A stretch of 64,000 bases of DNA from Simmondsia chinensis. Its lineage: Eukaryota > Streptophyta > Magnoliopsida > Caryophyllales > Simmondsiaceae. Position numbers and translations under genes: made by a program. Positions 23,018 through 46,100 of this stretch are shown here, piece by piece. Under the pieces are notes generated by a model. It had not been told where the DNA came from. It searched no databases and saw only the letters and a list, made by a program, of their open reading frames with translations. The stretch lies in NCBI GenBank assembly GCA_018398585.1, contig JAGTTD010000006.1, positions 2,678,501-2,742,500 of the forward strand, in the 5' to 3' direction. Position 1 is the stretch's first letter. Each line of letters starts with the position of its first letter.

Positions 23018-23246
23018 CATACCCACTGCCTCAAAGGCTCCCGCTTATGCAGGGTTTGGGGGGTGGATGTATGCGGCCTTCCCTCTTCAAGGTGTTAACC
23101 TGAAGAGAAGCTGTTTCCCAGTGCCCCCAACTTGAGAGTGAGGACTTCCCAGGAGGTCACCTATCCTGGTACTACTCTCGCCCAAGCACGCTTAACTTCG
23201 GAGTTCTAATGGGATCCGATAACGGTGTATTGGTGCCCTATAATGG
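23018..23246 (-). mobile_element. 5S rRNA-headed SINE with AU-like tail
   Basis: Minus strand from about 23246: 5S-like head (CGGATCCCATTAGAACTCCG-like, GTTAAGCGTGCTTGGGCGAG, AGTAGTACCAGGATAGGTGA, CTCCTGGGAAGTCC), then AAGTTGGGGGCACTGGGAAA, CAGCTTCTCTTCAGG, and the GCCGCATACATCC / GCATAAGCGGGAGCC tail. The best-preserved 5S head in the window. Confidence 0.85.
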
Positions 23247-23432
23247 GATACTGGTCTGGCAATAAGAATTTTAAATCTACCAATAACATTATTACGTTGT
23301 CCTGACAATAAAAGTACATGGCAATGTTTGATGTGATTATTCATCTTCTATACTAAATGGGGTTCTCAACATCTTCGAATTTTAAACACAATTATAAAAT
23401 AGACGTCTAAATTTTTCTTTTTATAATAACTA

Positions 23433-23649
23433 GGACATGTTTGGTACCATTTTTTTATTTATGTTTTTTGGTTTCATAAATTTTAAAATAAGATTTAGAA
23501 ACAAATTTTTTTTTTGTTCAGTTTTTTCCTAATTTGAGTGAAAATTTAAACAGAAAAAATTAAAAACTAGAAAAAATCATTTTCAAGATCTGGGTTTTTA
23601 ATTTTTTAAAAACCAAAAACAAAAGTCAGAAAATATTACCAAATAGGCC
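23433..23649. mobile_element. Tourist-like MITE
   Basis: GGACATGTTTGGTACC at one end and GAAAATATTACCAAATAGGCC at the other, with a complementary GTTTTTGGTTTC...GAAACC-type interior, as in the elements at 468, 29888 and 35537. The target duplication is not clear. Confidence 0.6.
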
Positions 23650-25702
23650 TCGAGAAATTGTTATTCAATATCAACAACCCTTATTACCCCTTAAAAACGT
23701 CAAACAAAGATAAGAGTTTAATCTTCATTATCCTTACTCGTTTTAACGCTTGCCTATATTACCCTTCGTGCGGTTCAATAGAACTGCTTTCATTTTCCAT
23801 TGCTGTAATTGTGTTTGACTCAGCAGTGACAATAGGTCAAAGGGCAAATGTTTTCTCACGTATAGGAGAAAATGAAATCCTTTCGGAAAGGGAGGAAAGA
23901 AAATTTCCTTCAAGAGGAGGAAATGCTTTTCTGTTCTACTCTTACATTTTTAGTTTCTCGTCAATTTAAATAGATTCAATAGGAATCTTATACAGTTTAT
24001 ATAATGAACTTGATTTCTTAAATCAAACAAAAGAAAGCTTAAAGTTTCATTGATCTAAAACATTTTCCGAAAATAATCAGTGCTTGAGTTGAAGCTCCTG
24101 GAATAGGATTTCAGCTCCACAAAATCAAACAAGCCTAGTTTTACATATCGTACCTGGTCATTTCCATTGAGCGAAGTATTAGACTGACTTTTTATTCTTA
24201 ATTTTGGTCTATGTCCGATTACGGGTGTTTTAAGACGCATTAGGAGTTTGTGTGGCTGTATATACTCTTACTTAAGATTTGCTAGATGTAAACGTGGTAC
24301 TCTCTTATACTCTCCCCAAAAAACCTCCACAATTTCGTAGCTATAGACATAATCGAGTAAATCAAGTAAATATCATTTCCTATTTTCTTTTTCTCGTTAA
24401 CTTTTTTCTGTTATTCTTTTATTTCGAGTGCATACAAAGATCGTTGTTATGATCTCAGCAAAAAATGTTATTATCAGAAGTAATTATATGACTGTAGTGA
24501 ATAATAGTAACAAAATTTTTATGAAGTTATCATAAAATTAACAATTTTATCCTAACAGTAACATCATATGTTGCAAAATATACATAATTGATTGTAATTT
24601 GGCATGTAAAGATAACATTGGTGGAGAGCAAAAGGGAAAATTAGGTCTGGCCGCCGATCATTGGCTCGTTAAATCTCTCCCACAAGGATAACCCAAACTC
24701 CATGTGCATCATAATCATCGTTCATTAAATTTCAAATTAATTCTAAACCAAAAAAAAAAAAAAAATTAATTACACGGTATCTGAATGTTGACTATTTATC
24801 ATCTAAGTATTATAATATAGTAATGTATATATAATAAAGTATTCTGAGATTTGGATATTTCATCATATAAATCTCTTGTGATGGAAGTCAATTAATTTTT
24901 GTAATAACTTGATTAGATTTTTGAGCAAAAAATAAACGAATTATAATAAAAGAATCATTTGAACTTTGAAGTAAATTACCTACTTATTGCTGAAATCATG
25001 TGCCACAACAATAGTTTTGGTAAAAAGCATCAACTTCTATCATGTTTCACTGCAACATTTTACCGAAAATGTATCAAAGTTCAACATAAAAGTACTACAA
25101 ACAAGTTTTTAAAACTTAAAATACTTTATTATACAAGTATTAAGATATCTATATAATAAATGATCAAACTAAACTATACGTCTTTTAAAAAGAAATTACA
25201 ACCATTTTTAAACAATAGAGTAACATTATCTCAGTGATTGGAAGCAAGTACAGGAATACAATATTATTTTAGGCCAAAAGGTTTGAAATTAGATTCTCCG
25301 TTTGAACTTATCCCTGATAAATCCTTGACTTAACTGACTTATATAGTATATAAATTGTTGCATAGGTTAAAATTTGTCAGATAACTGGGTTACTCGTTAG
25401 TAAACAATAGAGTACATATACAAACCCATGCTTTAATTGCCAGCCAAAAATGAAGAAAAAGCAAAAGAAACGCCCAAAAATTAGACAGGGAGGGCAACAA
25501 CAGAGTCAGTGAACGAGTGAGATTCATGTGACCCACTCCACTCACTGTCTACCCTCCTTCTCACAATTCTCTCTCCTCTATTTCACAACCCCAAATTCTT
25601 TCCCAAGATTTCACTAACTGGGTCGTTTTCTTTTCTGATTCTCTGTTCTGGGTACTTTTTAGAAACATTTGGGTCGTTTGATTTGGGGGTTTTGGGTTAA
25701 AG
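23650..25702. promoter_or_regulatory. region upstream of the ROP gene
   Basis: No other gene is seen. The last 150 bp (about 25540-25660) are CT-rich (TCTCTCTCCTCTATTTC), typical of a plant 5' leader, so transcription probably begins there. I could not fix a TATA box. Confidence 0.4.
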
Positions 25703-35483
<9,781 letters not shown>

Positions 35484-35536
35484 AATATGAATTCACAACA
35501 ATCTTTCAGTTTTCTGTTTAGAAGCCTTCATACTTA

Positions 35537-35732
35537 GGGCCCGTTTGTTCTTGTTTTCTGTTTGTAGTTTTTGAACTTGTAGAAACTAAAGATTACTTTG
35601 ACCTTTTGTTTTTTATTTTCATTTTTTTCCTAATTTGATTGAAAACTAAAAACAAAACGAATCAAAACCAACTGTTTTCAAATCTTTGTTGAAAGTAAAA
35701 ACTGTAAACAGAAAATAATACCAAACGAGCTC
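35537..35732. mobile_element. Tourist-like MITE in the ROP 3' UTR
   Basis: Ends GGGCCCGTTTGTTCTTG and GAAAATAATACCAAACGAGC, TTA duplicated at 35534-35536 and 35733-35735. It begins 54 bp after the ROP stop codon. Further 3' UTR with TGTA-rich and TTTATATTTC repeats follows to about 35960, so the MITE is probably transcribed. Confidence 0.8.
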
Positions 35733-35859
35733 TTATATATTGATATGCTTTTTAGGATACTGCAAGTTGATACATGTGGATGTGCTGTGCTGTCTGTAGT
35801 AGAAAATGCAGTATTTTTCTCTGTAAATGTAGCTTCTTTTTTTTTTTTTGGGTTGTATT

Positions 35860-35960
35860 ATGTTTATATTTCCTGATGATTATGCAATGTTGATATTTAT
35901 TTATGCAATGTTTATATTTCTATGAAACAATGTTTATATTTCTATGAAACAATACTTGTA
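35860..35960 (+). terminator. probable ROP polyadenylation region
   Basis: T-rich and TGTA-rich DNA with repeated ATGTTTATATTTC and TATGAAACAATG units, about 400-480 bp after the stop (200 bp of that is MITE). Fits plant far- and near-upstream poly(A) elements; no exact cleavage site can be read. Confidence 0.35.
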
Positions 35961-36237
35961 ATGTTGCTGCCTATTTTTATTTCAACATTCACCAAATTGT
36001 TTTTATTATTGAGCATTAATCTAAAACATCATCTAAGATGACAATAAATCATTGTATACTTTATCTACTGTGTCAATTAATAGAAATGACATTGTAAAAG
36101 TCGTCTTAACCTAGATGTCCAATGTAAATCTTAAGTATGTCCTATTTTTATAAGTAATTTTGAACCAGTAAGAATAAAATTTCCTTTTTAGAACTAAAAT
36201 AAGAATAATATAATAGTCACTTTCTATAAGTTAAAAA

Positions 36238-36335
36238 CAGCCTCTCTTCAGATTAACACCCTGAAGGGAGAAGGCTGTGTACATCCGACCTCCAGACCCT
36301 ACGTAGGCGGAAGCCCTTAAAGCACTGGGTATATT
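36238..36335 (+). mobile_element. AU-tailed SINE fragment
   Basis: AAACAGCCTCTCTTCAG, GAAGGCTGTGTACATCCGAC, CAGACCCTACGTAGGCGGAA, GCACTGGGT. Head lost. Confidence 0.65.
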
Positions 36336-36912
36336 TCTTTTCTATCGCACGCTTATAATATTACCAGCCACTAACAATTACTCTTTATGCTACAACACTC
36401 TGATCAGAGTGCGCCTGGATTCCTCAAATAAATTTTGAAATTGTTAATATTTGACTCCTAATGTTTTTAAATTTATTTATAATTGATCCCTCATACTTTC
36501 TTTACTACAGAAAAGCCTCTAATATTAATTTATTCAATTTCTTATTTAAAATAGCCCCTCATATTTTATTAGATTATAAAATTAACCTTCTATCTTTTTT
36601 AACTTTTTCCAAATTTTTAATCACTAGATAAGAGACGAATGTTATCACAATATGAAACATTAGAGGTCATTTTGAGCAAAACTATAAAGAACTAAGTTGA
36701 ACAAACTAACAAATATTAGAAACCATTTTATAAAAAAGTAATAATAAGAAAACAATTTCAACTAATATAGAAAACATAAATGGAACTGTTATCATAAAAG
36801 TTAAAATTATTGTAGTTAGAATAATAATATAACTTATAATAATAAGAGCCACAAATTAAAACTACAATCTTATTTTGATAATAATAATTTTACCTCGATA
36901 ATACCATTACCT

Positions 36913-37289
36913 AATTTTACCTCGATAATAACATTACCTAACACAAAATACCAACTTCAAGGAAGTGTCAGCATATGAGATCTGTAATAATTTTACCCCG
37001 ATAATAACATTACCTAACACAAAATACCAACTTCGAGGAAGTGTCAGCATATGAGATCCGTAATAATTTTACCCCAATAATATTACCTAACACAAAATAC
37101 CAACTTCGAGGAAGTGTCAAAACATGAGATCTGTAGTAATTTTATCCCGATGACAAGATTACCTAAACACAAAATACCAACTTCAAGGAAGTGTCAGAAT
37201 ATGAGATCTGTAATAATTTTATCCCGATAATAAGATTACCTAACACAAAATACCAACTCCGAGGAAGTGTCAGAACATGAGATCCGCAG
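36913..37289. repeat. minisatellite, five units of 73-77 bp
   Basis: Units at 36913-36988, 36989-37064, 37065-37137, 37138-37214 and 37215-37289. Each starts AATTTTA(C/T)C(C/T)C, has ATTACCTAACACAAAATACC, then GGAAGTGTCA and ATGAGAT(C/T). The start of the unit is itself like the dispersed 'AATAATTTTACC' repeats nearby. Confidence 0.9.
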
Positions 37290-39050
37290 TTCACGCCAAT
37301 CCAAGACATCATTTCCTTTTTTTTAAATTTAAAATAACTAAGTGGAAATGCAACGCAAATGGCGCAATACTTAAAAGGCGTAACTTGCCTACTCCTATTC
37401 ATTCCGTAATTTAAGGGCATTTCATCACCTTTAGTATATTATAATATATATTTTTCCCACTTTTTATAATGATAATAATAATAATATGAGGATATAATAT
37501 TTTTCTCCACAAGATACCAACTATCAGTAGGATGAAGAATGAACTCAAAACCCAAGACCTCCAATTTGAGTTATAGGAAGCATAACTATTGCACCAACTC
37601 CGACAGCTAAGACGACATAATAGTAGGTTTAGGACATATTACTGGCATGTTTTGAACTTAACCTGAAATAAAATTACGCCCACACACCTGAACCCAATAA
37701 ATTTCAAAAATGGATCGGAATTGCGTGACCCCTTTTTTCTAAAATTTTTCGTATAACACGAACATAAACACAACGCAACATTTACGCCCATCCCACCCCA
37801 GACATAAGAAAGCATTCAAATCAACCAGACCTAACATCATATACTAATAGAATCCCAAAATACTCAAACTTAGCGCCTAATAAAAACCCATTATAGCTTA
37901 TAAATTTGTGAGCAAATGGAATGAATAACATGCTTCTAACTAATTTTTCATGGTCTAAAACAAATATGAACAAGGGCGGTAGTGACTCAAACCTTATGCA
38001 GAAGAACATGAATGTCTACCTGCAGATCATTAGATGTCCTTATCCCAGCAGCAGCTGCCAATTACACTATAAACACATAGCAGGACACAAATCTACTGAC
38101 ATTGATAATTTACATAAACAAATTGCGCAATTTCAATATTCGTCAGCTTCTAGGAAAAACCGTGAACTAAAGAGGAGGCAAAAGAATAAATATAGTCAAT
38201 ATTTAATCTACTAAACCCCATGCTACAGCTAAATAAGAAAAGATAATTTACATCAAAGGTCTATATACTTTGCTTATTGTATCAATTTAGTCTTACCACT
38301 GTGTTAGTTCACTATCTGTACAATTTACATTGTGTCAATTTAGTCCTTACACAACATTGTCTCAATTTACTTCTATGGTAAAATTGAAGTTCATAATGAA
38401 ATTTTCAATAGCTTGGTTGCATATTGAAGTGACTCAATATAAACTCACCTAGGACCCAAGTCACCCAACCATTAAAATTGTGTCACCAACTTCATAACAA
38501 TTTTACTCTAGGACTAAATTAATACAATGTTAATTGTACAGGTATCAAATTGACACACTTAAAACCTAAGGACTAAACTGATGCAATTAACAATGCACAA
38601 GAGCCTCAAGTGTGAATGACCCTAAAGAAAATGTTCAGATGCAGCAAAACCAACCTATAATGCGTGGTTAAGATAAGAAAGAAAGAAAAGAAAAACATCA
38701 GAATGACAAACAAAAAAAGGAAAAAAAAAATTAAAAAGGGCAAAGCACATGCAAAATGGCTGCCACTTCAAGCAGTTTTACAAAAGCCCAACCTCAAAAT
38801 GCTGGATATGATTGAATAAGGGATTGGATTTAAAATGGTATATGGAGGTCAAATTCACCAATATGATCACCATCATCAGTTCAAGTGCCTGATCAAAACA
38901 TTAGGCTTGTTTTCTTTTTTCCAACTAGAAATATCTACAACGGAAAAACCGATCAGCACATGCCCAGAGAGAAACGGGGCGTCAACATATTCTTTCATGA
39001 TTTGATTGGTACATTGAGAGATTCAGGTCAGAGGACAGATTGATTTACTT
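37290..39050. other. intergenic between ROP and the SUO-like gene
   Basis: No gene supported. A tRNA-like SINE fragment (minus, about 37540-37620; AGTTGGTGCAATAG and GGTCTTGGGTTTTGAGTTC) and a MITE-like inverted repeat built from CAATTTAGTCCTTA / TAAGGACTAAACTG (about 38245-38600) are present. Confidence 0.5.
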
Positions 39051-39377
39051 ACCATTCATCATGTTGGCGGCCCATCATTCAGAGCGAGTTCTGATCCATC
39101 CTCGATAACCTGGAGTTAGAAAGACATATGACAATCAGTTTAGGGAAACTCGAGTTGCACTCGAAATAATGTTCATAGCTGCTTGAACTGGGAGTAGGGT
39201 GAGTGAGCGAGTAATAATCATGTAAGTGTCAAAGTGTCTTGAGGTCAAGAACAAGGAGGAAACATTTATTAAAATATATTAAATGTATACACACATTACA
39301 ATTAATTCAACTATGGAAATATAACATTTTGAAACAAAGCACGACAGTTTTACCCCGTTAGTCCCTAATGTTTATAA

Positions 39378-39470
39378 CCACCCGGTGTCTCAAAGAGGCT
39401 TCCACCAACACAGAGTCCAGGGAGGGTAAGATTCACACAGCTTTACCCTTACAGAGCACCCTGTAGTAAT
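39378..39470 (-). mobile_element. AU-tailed SINE fragment
   Basis: Minus strand: GGGTAAAGCTGTGTGAATC, CCTCCCTGGACTCTGTGTTG, GAAGCCTCTTTGAGACACCG. Head and A-rich end lost. Confidence 0.6.
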
Positions 39471-39674
39471 CCCTAATGTTTATAAGTTTGTTCAAATTGA
39501 TCCCTCATTTTTTTTTTTTTTTTTTGTTCAAACTATTCTTTCATGTTTCATTTTGTAACCACCCCGGGTAGTGACTAAAACTAGGGTAAAATTGAAAGAC
39601 AATGAACTCATTTCGTTGAAAAAACAAGGAAAATTTTGAACAAAAGAACAAATCAGTGGACCAATTTGAAAAAA

Positions 39675-39880
39675 CTTTTGAACATGAAGGAACAATGGAG
39701 TAAATTAACTCCAAAGTGCAATAATCAAGAAAACCGAGTATCCAAACTTCTACTCTCTAAAGTGCAATAATCAAGAAACTTTTGAACATGAAGGAACGAC
39801 GGAGTAAATAACTCCAAAGTGCAATAATCAAGAAAACCAAGTATCCATACTTCTACTCTCTAAAGACTAAAGTGGATAAA
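39675..39880. repeat. tandem duplication, two units of about 104 bp
   Basis: Second unit starts at 39779. Shared strings: CTTTTGAACATGAAGGAAC, GGAGTAAAT, AACTCCAAAGTGCAATAATC, AAGAAAACC, CTTCTACTCTCTAAAG. Differences are few, so the duplication is recent. Confidence 0.85.
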
Positions 39881-40193
39881 AGCAAAAAAAAAAAAATTGA
39901 GCCCAGCATGCAGAAGTTAGTCATCCAAATGATAAAATTAGCCAACAAATAAATGGACAAGACTAGAAAAACGAACAAACCTATTAAAGGTAGTATTTCT
40001 TATCTCGATAATTCAGTATTAGTTGAATAAAGTTCTTCATATGTCGTTTCAAAGTCAAACATACATCCAACTTCAAACACAAATCACATGTCTAAGCATG
40101 ATACATAAACATTTTAGATGTTTCCTGCAACTATGATATAGTCGAGATAACATACCTCAGCTACCAAGGGTCACTGCATTGCGCTAAGTGTTC

Positions 40194-43100
40194 CTATTGC
40201 CATGAGGGTTGCTTGTAGCTAATCCTATCGGAATCCCAACCACCTTCTGGCTCCTTCCTTTTCAGGACACCGCCAGCTAGCTGGTACATCCTTGATTGCT
40301 CGTCTGCAAGCGCAAGAGGATTGACACCCGGAACATGTCTCGAGGGAACAGGCAATGTCTCATCTCTACCCTCGATATCTGGACCTCCAGGACCCGCATT
40401 TAGATCGAGGCCTTGCCTTCCCCATTTTCGATTGTTCTCAAATATGTTATTGCCAAGGTCCGGAAGGCTAACGACGTAAGGCCGAGGATATTGAGTTGAA
40501 ACAGCAGTACCAGTTCCAACCAATTGGGAAGGGACAGCAGGGATGCAAAGTCGTCCACCAGATGACAAGTCCATGAACGCGGTTGACCCACTTGGTAAGG
40601 TGGACGAGGTTAACGGAAAACTGGTTCCGAAAGGGAAGACCGGGTATTGAAATGGTGATGTTGGGAAAGGGACAGCTGGAGAAGAAGAGAGAACCGATCC
40701 TCGATAAACATCGGGATTGAATGGTACGTTTCCAGTGGGCCCACCCAAGATTCTGGGTGGACCGACACCAGTCCCGCCAATAGGGAAAGGTTGCTCGCCT
40801 CTGTCAGTCAACGTTGATGGCATTGGTATTGCAGGAAAGGCAGTACCTGGAGAATACCACGAGGACAAATTCCCCATTTCTGGATTGTTTATTCTGAGTC
40901 CTGCTGTAACGGGTGCGGGAATGTTAACCCTGGCACGCTGCTGGTTATAAGAAGATGGTTCGAGTTCATCTACGGTCGGTCCATCATTAAGATCAAAATC
41001 TCTTTGTGCACTTGCCTTACCATTAGATAGCCCGCCTGACAAAGACAATTTACCTGCTGGAATGTGGATGTCGAGTCTGTGAATGTTGTTTGTCAATGGC
41101 TGGCCCAGTTCAGGAACTTCGTCAACTCGGTTTAAATCAAGGTCAAGACCCCCAGCTGAGCGTATCGAGGAAGTGCCACTTGATCCACCTGTCAAAACAT
41201 AATCACTCTTTTTATTCGATTTAGGCTCAGAAGGATTTTGACAATCCATTTCCTCCAGAACCCTCTCATCGGCCACATTCAAATCAATCTCTAAAGGCGG
41301 TCGAACTTGTTTTCCCGCGGTTGACTCCTGATTAGGGGCAGTTCCAGAATTTGAAAGCATCTCGGTAACCTTTCTAGGCTCAGCTGGACGAAAAGCACTG
41401 GTGGCAGCTGACCCCCTCCAACCAAGTTCCCCTTTGTTCCTCAGAAGATCTTCCCGAGGTAAGAAGGGTCCCTTGGCAGGAGCGGCTACAGTAATCGAAG
41501 CAGGGGGTCCGATAGATGCAGAGGAAGTAATAGTAAACGAAGGCAAGGGGCTAATAAAGCAAACAGGCCCAGAACATCCAGGAGCTGACACGCATATAGG
41601 CTCCCCATATTTCCCTTCATCGACATTAAAGCCTTCATTCAAATCAAATTCAAGCTTTCCATCCGTACCAGAGCTTCCTGCAGCAGGTGAAGAAGACGCA
41701 TCAGCAGACATGGAAGCCCGTTCCTTAACATCTTCTCCTTCAGCAGCTGCTAACTTAGAGCCCTTGGATTCCGAGCGGTCCTTCACATGCACAGAAGCAT
41801 CTTTTGCTTCTAAAACCTCCTCTTTCACCTTATTCTTCTCATCAGACCCAATCGACGCCAAAACCACATCCTCTTGTTTCTGGGGCCCCGCTGAAGCATC
41901 ATTCTGACGCTCAATTCTCATGTTCCCTCCCTGCTCTACCTTAATACCGGCACCTGCTTTATAAGCATCAGTATTACCACTTTTTCCGTCATTTCTCATT
42001 TCAGATGAGAAATCTCTACCAATACCAGATGAGACCTTTCCAACTTCACTATTTGTCATAGATTCAGAACTACCCGCTACAATGGGTGGCTTATGCTCCA
42101 TCACTGCATCGCTGTTTTCTCTCAAATTCTTGCTATTCTCCTTGCCACTAACCCCTGCCATTAGGGATGGCGACGAATAATTCGAAGGTCTTATCTGGTT
42201 TTCTTCTTGTGATGAAGCGTCAGTGACCTGGCCTTCAACATCTAGACAACCGCTACTTAGTCTTCTATCCATCTCACCAACATGACTTTGTTCCTTAACA
42301 GCTGCCTTCTTCTCATGGGGCTGTTCCGCGACAGCCGCAGCCGCAGCCGCAGTTTTGTTTATAGCGTGTCCCGGCTGAACAGGCAGAGAAGTGACAAACA
42401 CCAACTCTCCGGATCTTTTTTCGGGTCTTGAGCAGGTATCTTCCTTTTGTGGTGCACATTTTCCAGGCTCAACAGATTGATCAGTGGGCCCCTCATTGGG
42501 ACAAGAAACGCCTGCAACAGTATTCTGACTCTCAGAATCACTACGAGCAGAATCACGAGGTTTTCTTTGGTCTTCGGCAGGATTATCGCAATGTAATGTC
42601 TTCGCTTTATCATTGTCATCTTGGGAAGCTTGTTCCAACGCAACAGCATTCCTCTGTGGAGAACCTGCTGGTGAGTTCGCTTCGGATTGGGTAATTTCTC
42701 CAGTAGCAACACTAGCAAGCAAGTTCATACCAATATCATCACCAGCTGAAATAGGGGGGTTAGCTTCGGAGTACTTCACACAGCTTTCAATTAATGCATT
42801 TATGGAGCTGAAAGAAGAATCATGGGACTTTCTTGATTTTGTCTCGTTTTTATCTGTAAGAGGTGCAGCATCTGGGGCATCTGCCATTTTTCCCAAGTCA
42901 TCACCAGTAGAAGGTGCAGCAGCAGCCCCAGATACATCCTCATCGTCAGATCCAGTCAATACATCCTTGAGATCAGTGCTTTGCCAAGACTCTGTACTCA
43001 CATCTGATGTCGTACTAGTACGGTAAGCATCATTCTTTTCCTTTAAATCACGACCAGCATTATCATGCTTCTCTAGAGGTATAGGTGAAGAAGCTCTGCT

Positions 43101-46100
43101 ATTCGTGAATGAAGGATCCTCGATACACCCTCCACTGACACTTTGTGCTGGACTACGGCCTCTGTTTGGAATTTTAACTATTAACTTGTGGTTGTTACCA
43201 TCAACCACATGAGCATCAACGTTCTTTTCAACTGTCCCTGGAGACTGTGCTAATTTTTCTGCGGGGGAAATCCTGGTCATAGACGAGTTTCTGCTTGATC
43301 CAGCATCCCTCTGCAGACCAGAAGCAGGCACACCTTGGAGACCGTTAGCTGATCTCCGGTTTCTGGAAGAATTACCGGTTACCTTACTTACACTAGCCGA
43401 ACCGTAAGTGGAGCTTCTTGCATCTTCTCTTTCTGACGGAGCCAAATTTTTGGCATGGTCGTTCGAACACGGACTGTTAGTGCGTGACTGACTACAACTA
43501 CTACCCTTATCCTCCCTTGTTGCCACCTGTGGAGGCTCAGAGCTACCTCCAATAGCCGACATTCTAGGCTGTACTTCCCTACTAGCCGATGCTGGTGACG
43601 CTGTTAATTTCGAAGCCCCTAAAGATGCAGAGGCAGATACAGATTTGGCTATCGTTTCTCCCTGAATAAGCTTAACTGCAGCAGACTTTGAAGAGGAAAG
43701 CTGCAAAAGAGAACTCCTGGCACCAGCGTCAGAGGACCCACCTAGGTGCCTGTTACCACCGTGTGATACCTCATGGCGTGACCTAGAAGGCCATGGAACA
43801 GGCTGACTGGAGCCAGACTTTGAATCATTACTACTCATTTCGGCCTCGACACGCTTCTTCCAAGTGTCTACTAAGCTCCTAGCCTTCTTTTGAATATCCG
43901 GGTTCCTATGTGATCTCAGATGATTCACAGATCTGCCAATATGACATGTCTGTAAGGCATTGAGATTTACAGGAAGCTTATCAAGTGCACGGAGCAAAAC
44001 AAAGATAAAATCCTCCACGGATCTATCACTGTCTTTGGGGCTACTCAAATCGATAATCTTACCCCTATGAACTTCTTGAAGCCATTCATCCAACACAGGC
44101 AAGCCTTTGAGCTGCACAAACCGATTGAGGCAATCATGCTTGTCTGTGGCAGCAATGACACCGGCAAGGAGGCACCTGCAAGTCAAATCTATTTTCCGCT
44201 CGCCTTTCTCAGGCTGCATGAGTTGAACCAGCCTTTCAACGGCATCAAAATCTATGAGACCCCCTTTCTCAGTTATTTTAGCAATTTCTGATTTTAACAT
44301 GCTCTCTGACTTTGGACAACCAGAATCTCCATCATCTATTCTGGAGGAACGCTCTCGTTTAACGGACTCTGAGGTTTGGGAGGTTTGGTCGGCCCGGTCC
44401 CTCTTTTTCCCTTTAGCCTGAGAAGGAAAAGAAGCTGCACTGTTCTGCACACTATCTGTACTGTGTTTTAATTGTGAAGCTGACATCGGAACATTCACGG
44501 GTTTCGGGGAACGACGACCTTGATGCTGCTGTACGGTTGCATGCATTTCCAATCGAGTTTTGCGTAACAACTGATCTACTTCTTCTTGCCAATCCTGGAG
44601 AAATATAAATATAGAAGATGAACTACCAAAAAGAGGAATAATGAAGAACGGACTAGGATAAGAGGAATCGTGTAAGAGCAGATGAGACTCACATCAATAT
44701 AATCCCTATCTGTTAGCCACCACAAACGCCTGTTTGTGATGTCGTAGACTCGCCAACAGACAAAGGAGGATATCCCTGCAGGAAGTTCAACACCTTTAGG
44801 TAGAAATGCAACTTTACACCGATGTAGCAGTGATGCAGCAGGAATCTCATCCCTGTGGAAGGAGTAGAACACTTCGTTCGGCGCAGCTTCAAGGGCAACG
44901 CCTTTCCCAAGTTTAACTTCAGCTGGTCGATAAAGCCAATTTACACCGAACCTTATGTTGTTTTCTTTATCAGATGCCAATGAACGAATTATGCCTATGA
45001 AAGGAGGAGAATCAAGCAGAGGTTTGAAGAGAGCACAGTCACCAACATTAATCTTGTGGATATCCTGCATAAAGGGAAACATCTATCAATCAAGTTCATA
45101 TAAGTAACTTTGTAGGATGTCAGAATAGAAAAACCAGAGAGAATGAAGCTCACGCTAACATAATTAAGCAATTAACATCTTAGACATAAAAAGTGCCATC
45201 CATTCCCAGTTTATTCAAAACTCAAGAATCACCCCCCAACGACCCCTACAAATGACCATCCACATTTCAGATACTATCTCTGCATTCAAAATAAAAAAAA
45301 TGCTCAACTATATCAATCAACAAACACCATAAGTTGCATTTCAGAATGGCCCTGTAGCACTAGAAACCTTCAAAACCTATGAAGCCCAACCTACATTACT
45401 AATAAGAAAAAAGGTCAAATTCAAAAGCGCACCCTGAATTCACACCGCAGACTGTGAATAAACCAAAGTATTTATTTCCCCTAGATCCTTCTCTACACAA
45501 GCAACAACCTACAACCTATGGCTATATGCATACGACAACCACAACGTAAAAGTGGGCAACTTGCCACAAATATAGCAACCATTCTCAAATAACTCTAGCA
45601 TTCATCCTAACACACCTCGAAAAACCCTCCGCCATCTCAGCAGATGCAACTCTACAGCTTCTAATCTCTATCCTAGGATAGAAAATAACACCCCAAAGCC
45701 TATGTAAACACAATGTCTTGCAAGCACATCCAGCACAAAATCCAACCTAGCCAACTTCAGCACGGTCAAGACATTGAACCCCGATCGCAACCGCTTTATC
45801 CCTAGAAATCCCTCCTAACACGATAAATCAGACCACCCATATTATCCAGTCATCAAATCAACACAACACACACTAAATCCACAGCAGCATCAAAAATTTC
45901 TTCCCTTCACGAATGCAACTGGTTGTAAGATTCATACCCTAAGGCCTTGTTTGGTTAACATAGGAATTGAATTCATAAAAAAAGTTATAGTTCCAGGGAA
46001 TTCAATTCCTAGGGAAATTATGTCAATTACCTCCCATGTTTTAAAAGAATTGAAATGGTTCCCAAATTTTCTGGTAAACAAAAAGAGGGTAAATGCCCAT

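Larger units (their letters stand above)
39053..40193 (-). other. probable 3' UTR of the SUO-like gene with an intron
   Basis: After the stop codon the minus strand has CAGCTGAG|GTATGT (near 40155), a fair 5' splice site, and a matching acceptor TTCTAACTCCAG|GTTATC (near 39113). A second donor-like GAATG|GTAAGT is at about 39053. So a 3' UTR intron of about 1 kb is plausible. The intron would contain an AU-tailed SINE piece and a 104-bp tandem duplication. Confidence 0.4.

Noticed and set aside
36913..37289. CRISPR-like array
   Set aside because: Head-to-tail repeats of 73-77 bp with no unique spacers, in a plant nuclear genome: a minisatellite.
41401..43026. Long plus-strand ORFs opposite the SUO-like gene
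   Set aside because: Shadows of the 4.4-kb minus-strand exon; composition follows the antisense of Ser/Pro-rich codons.
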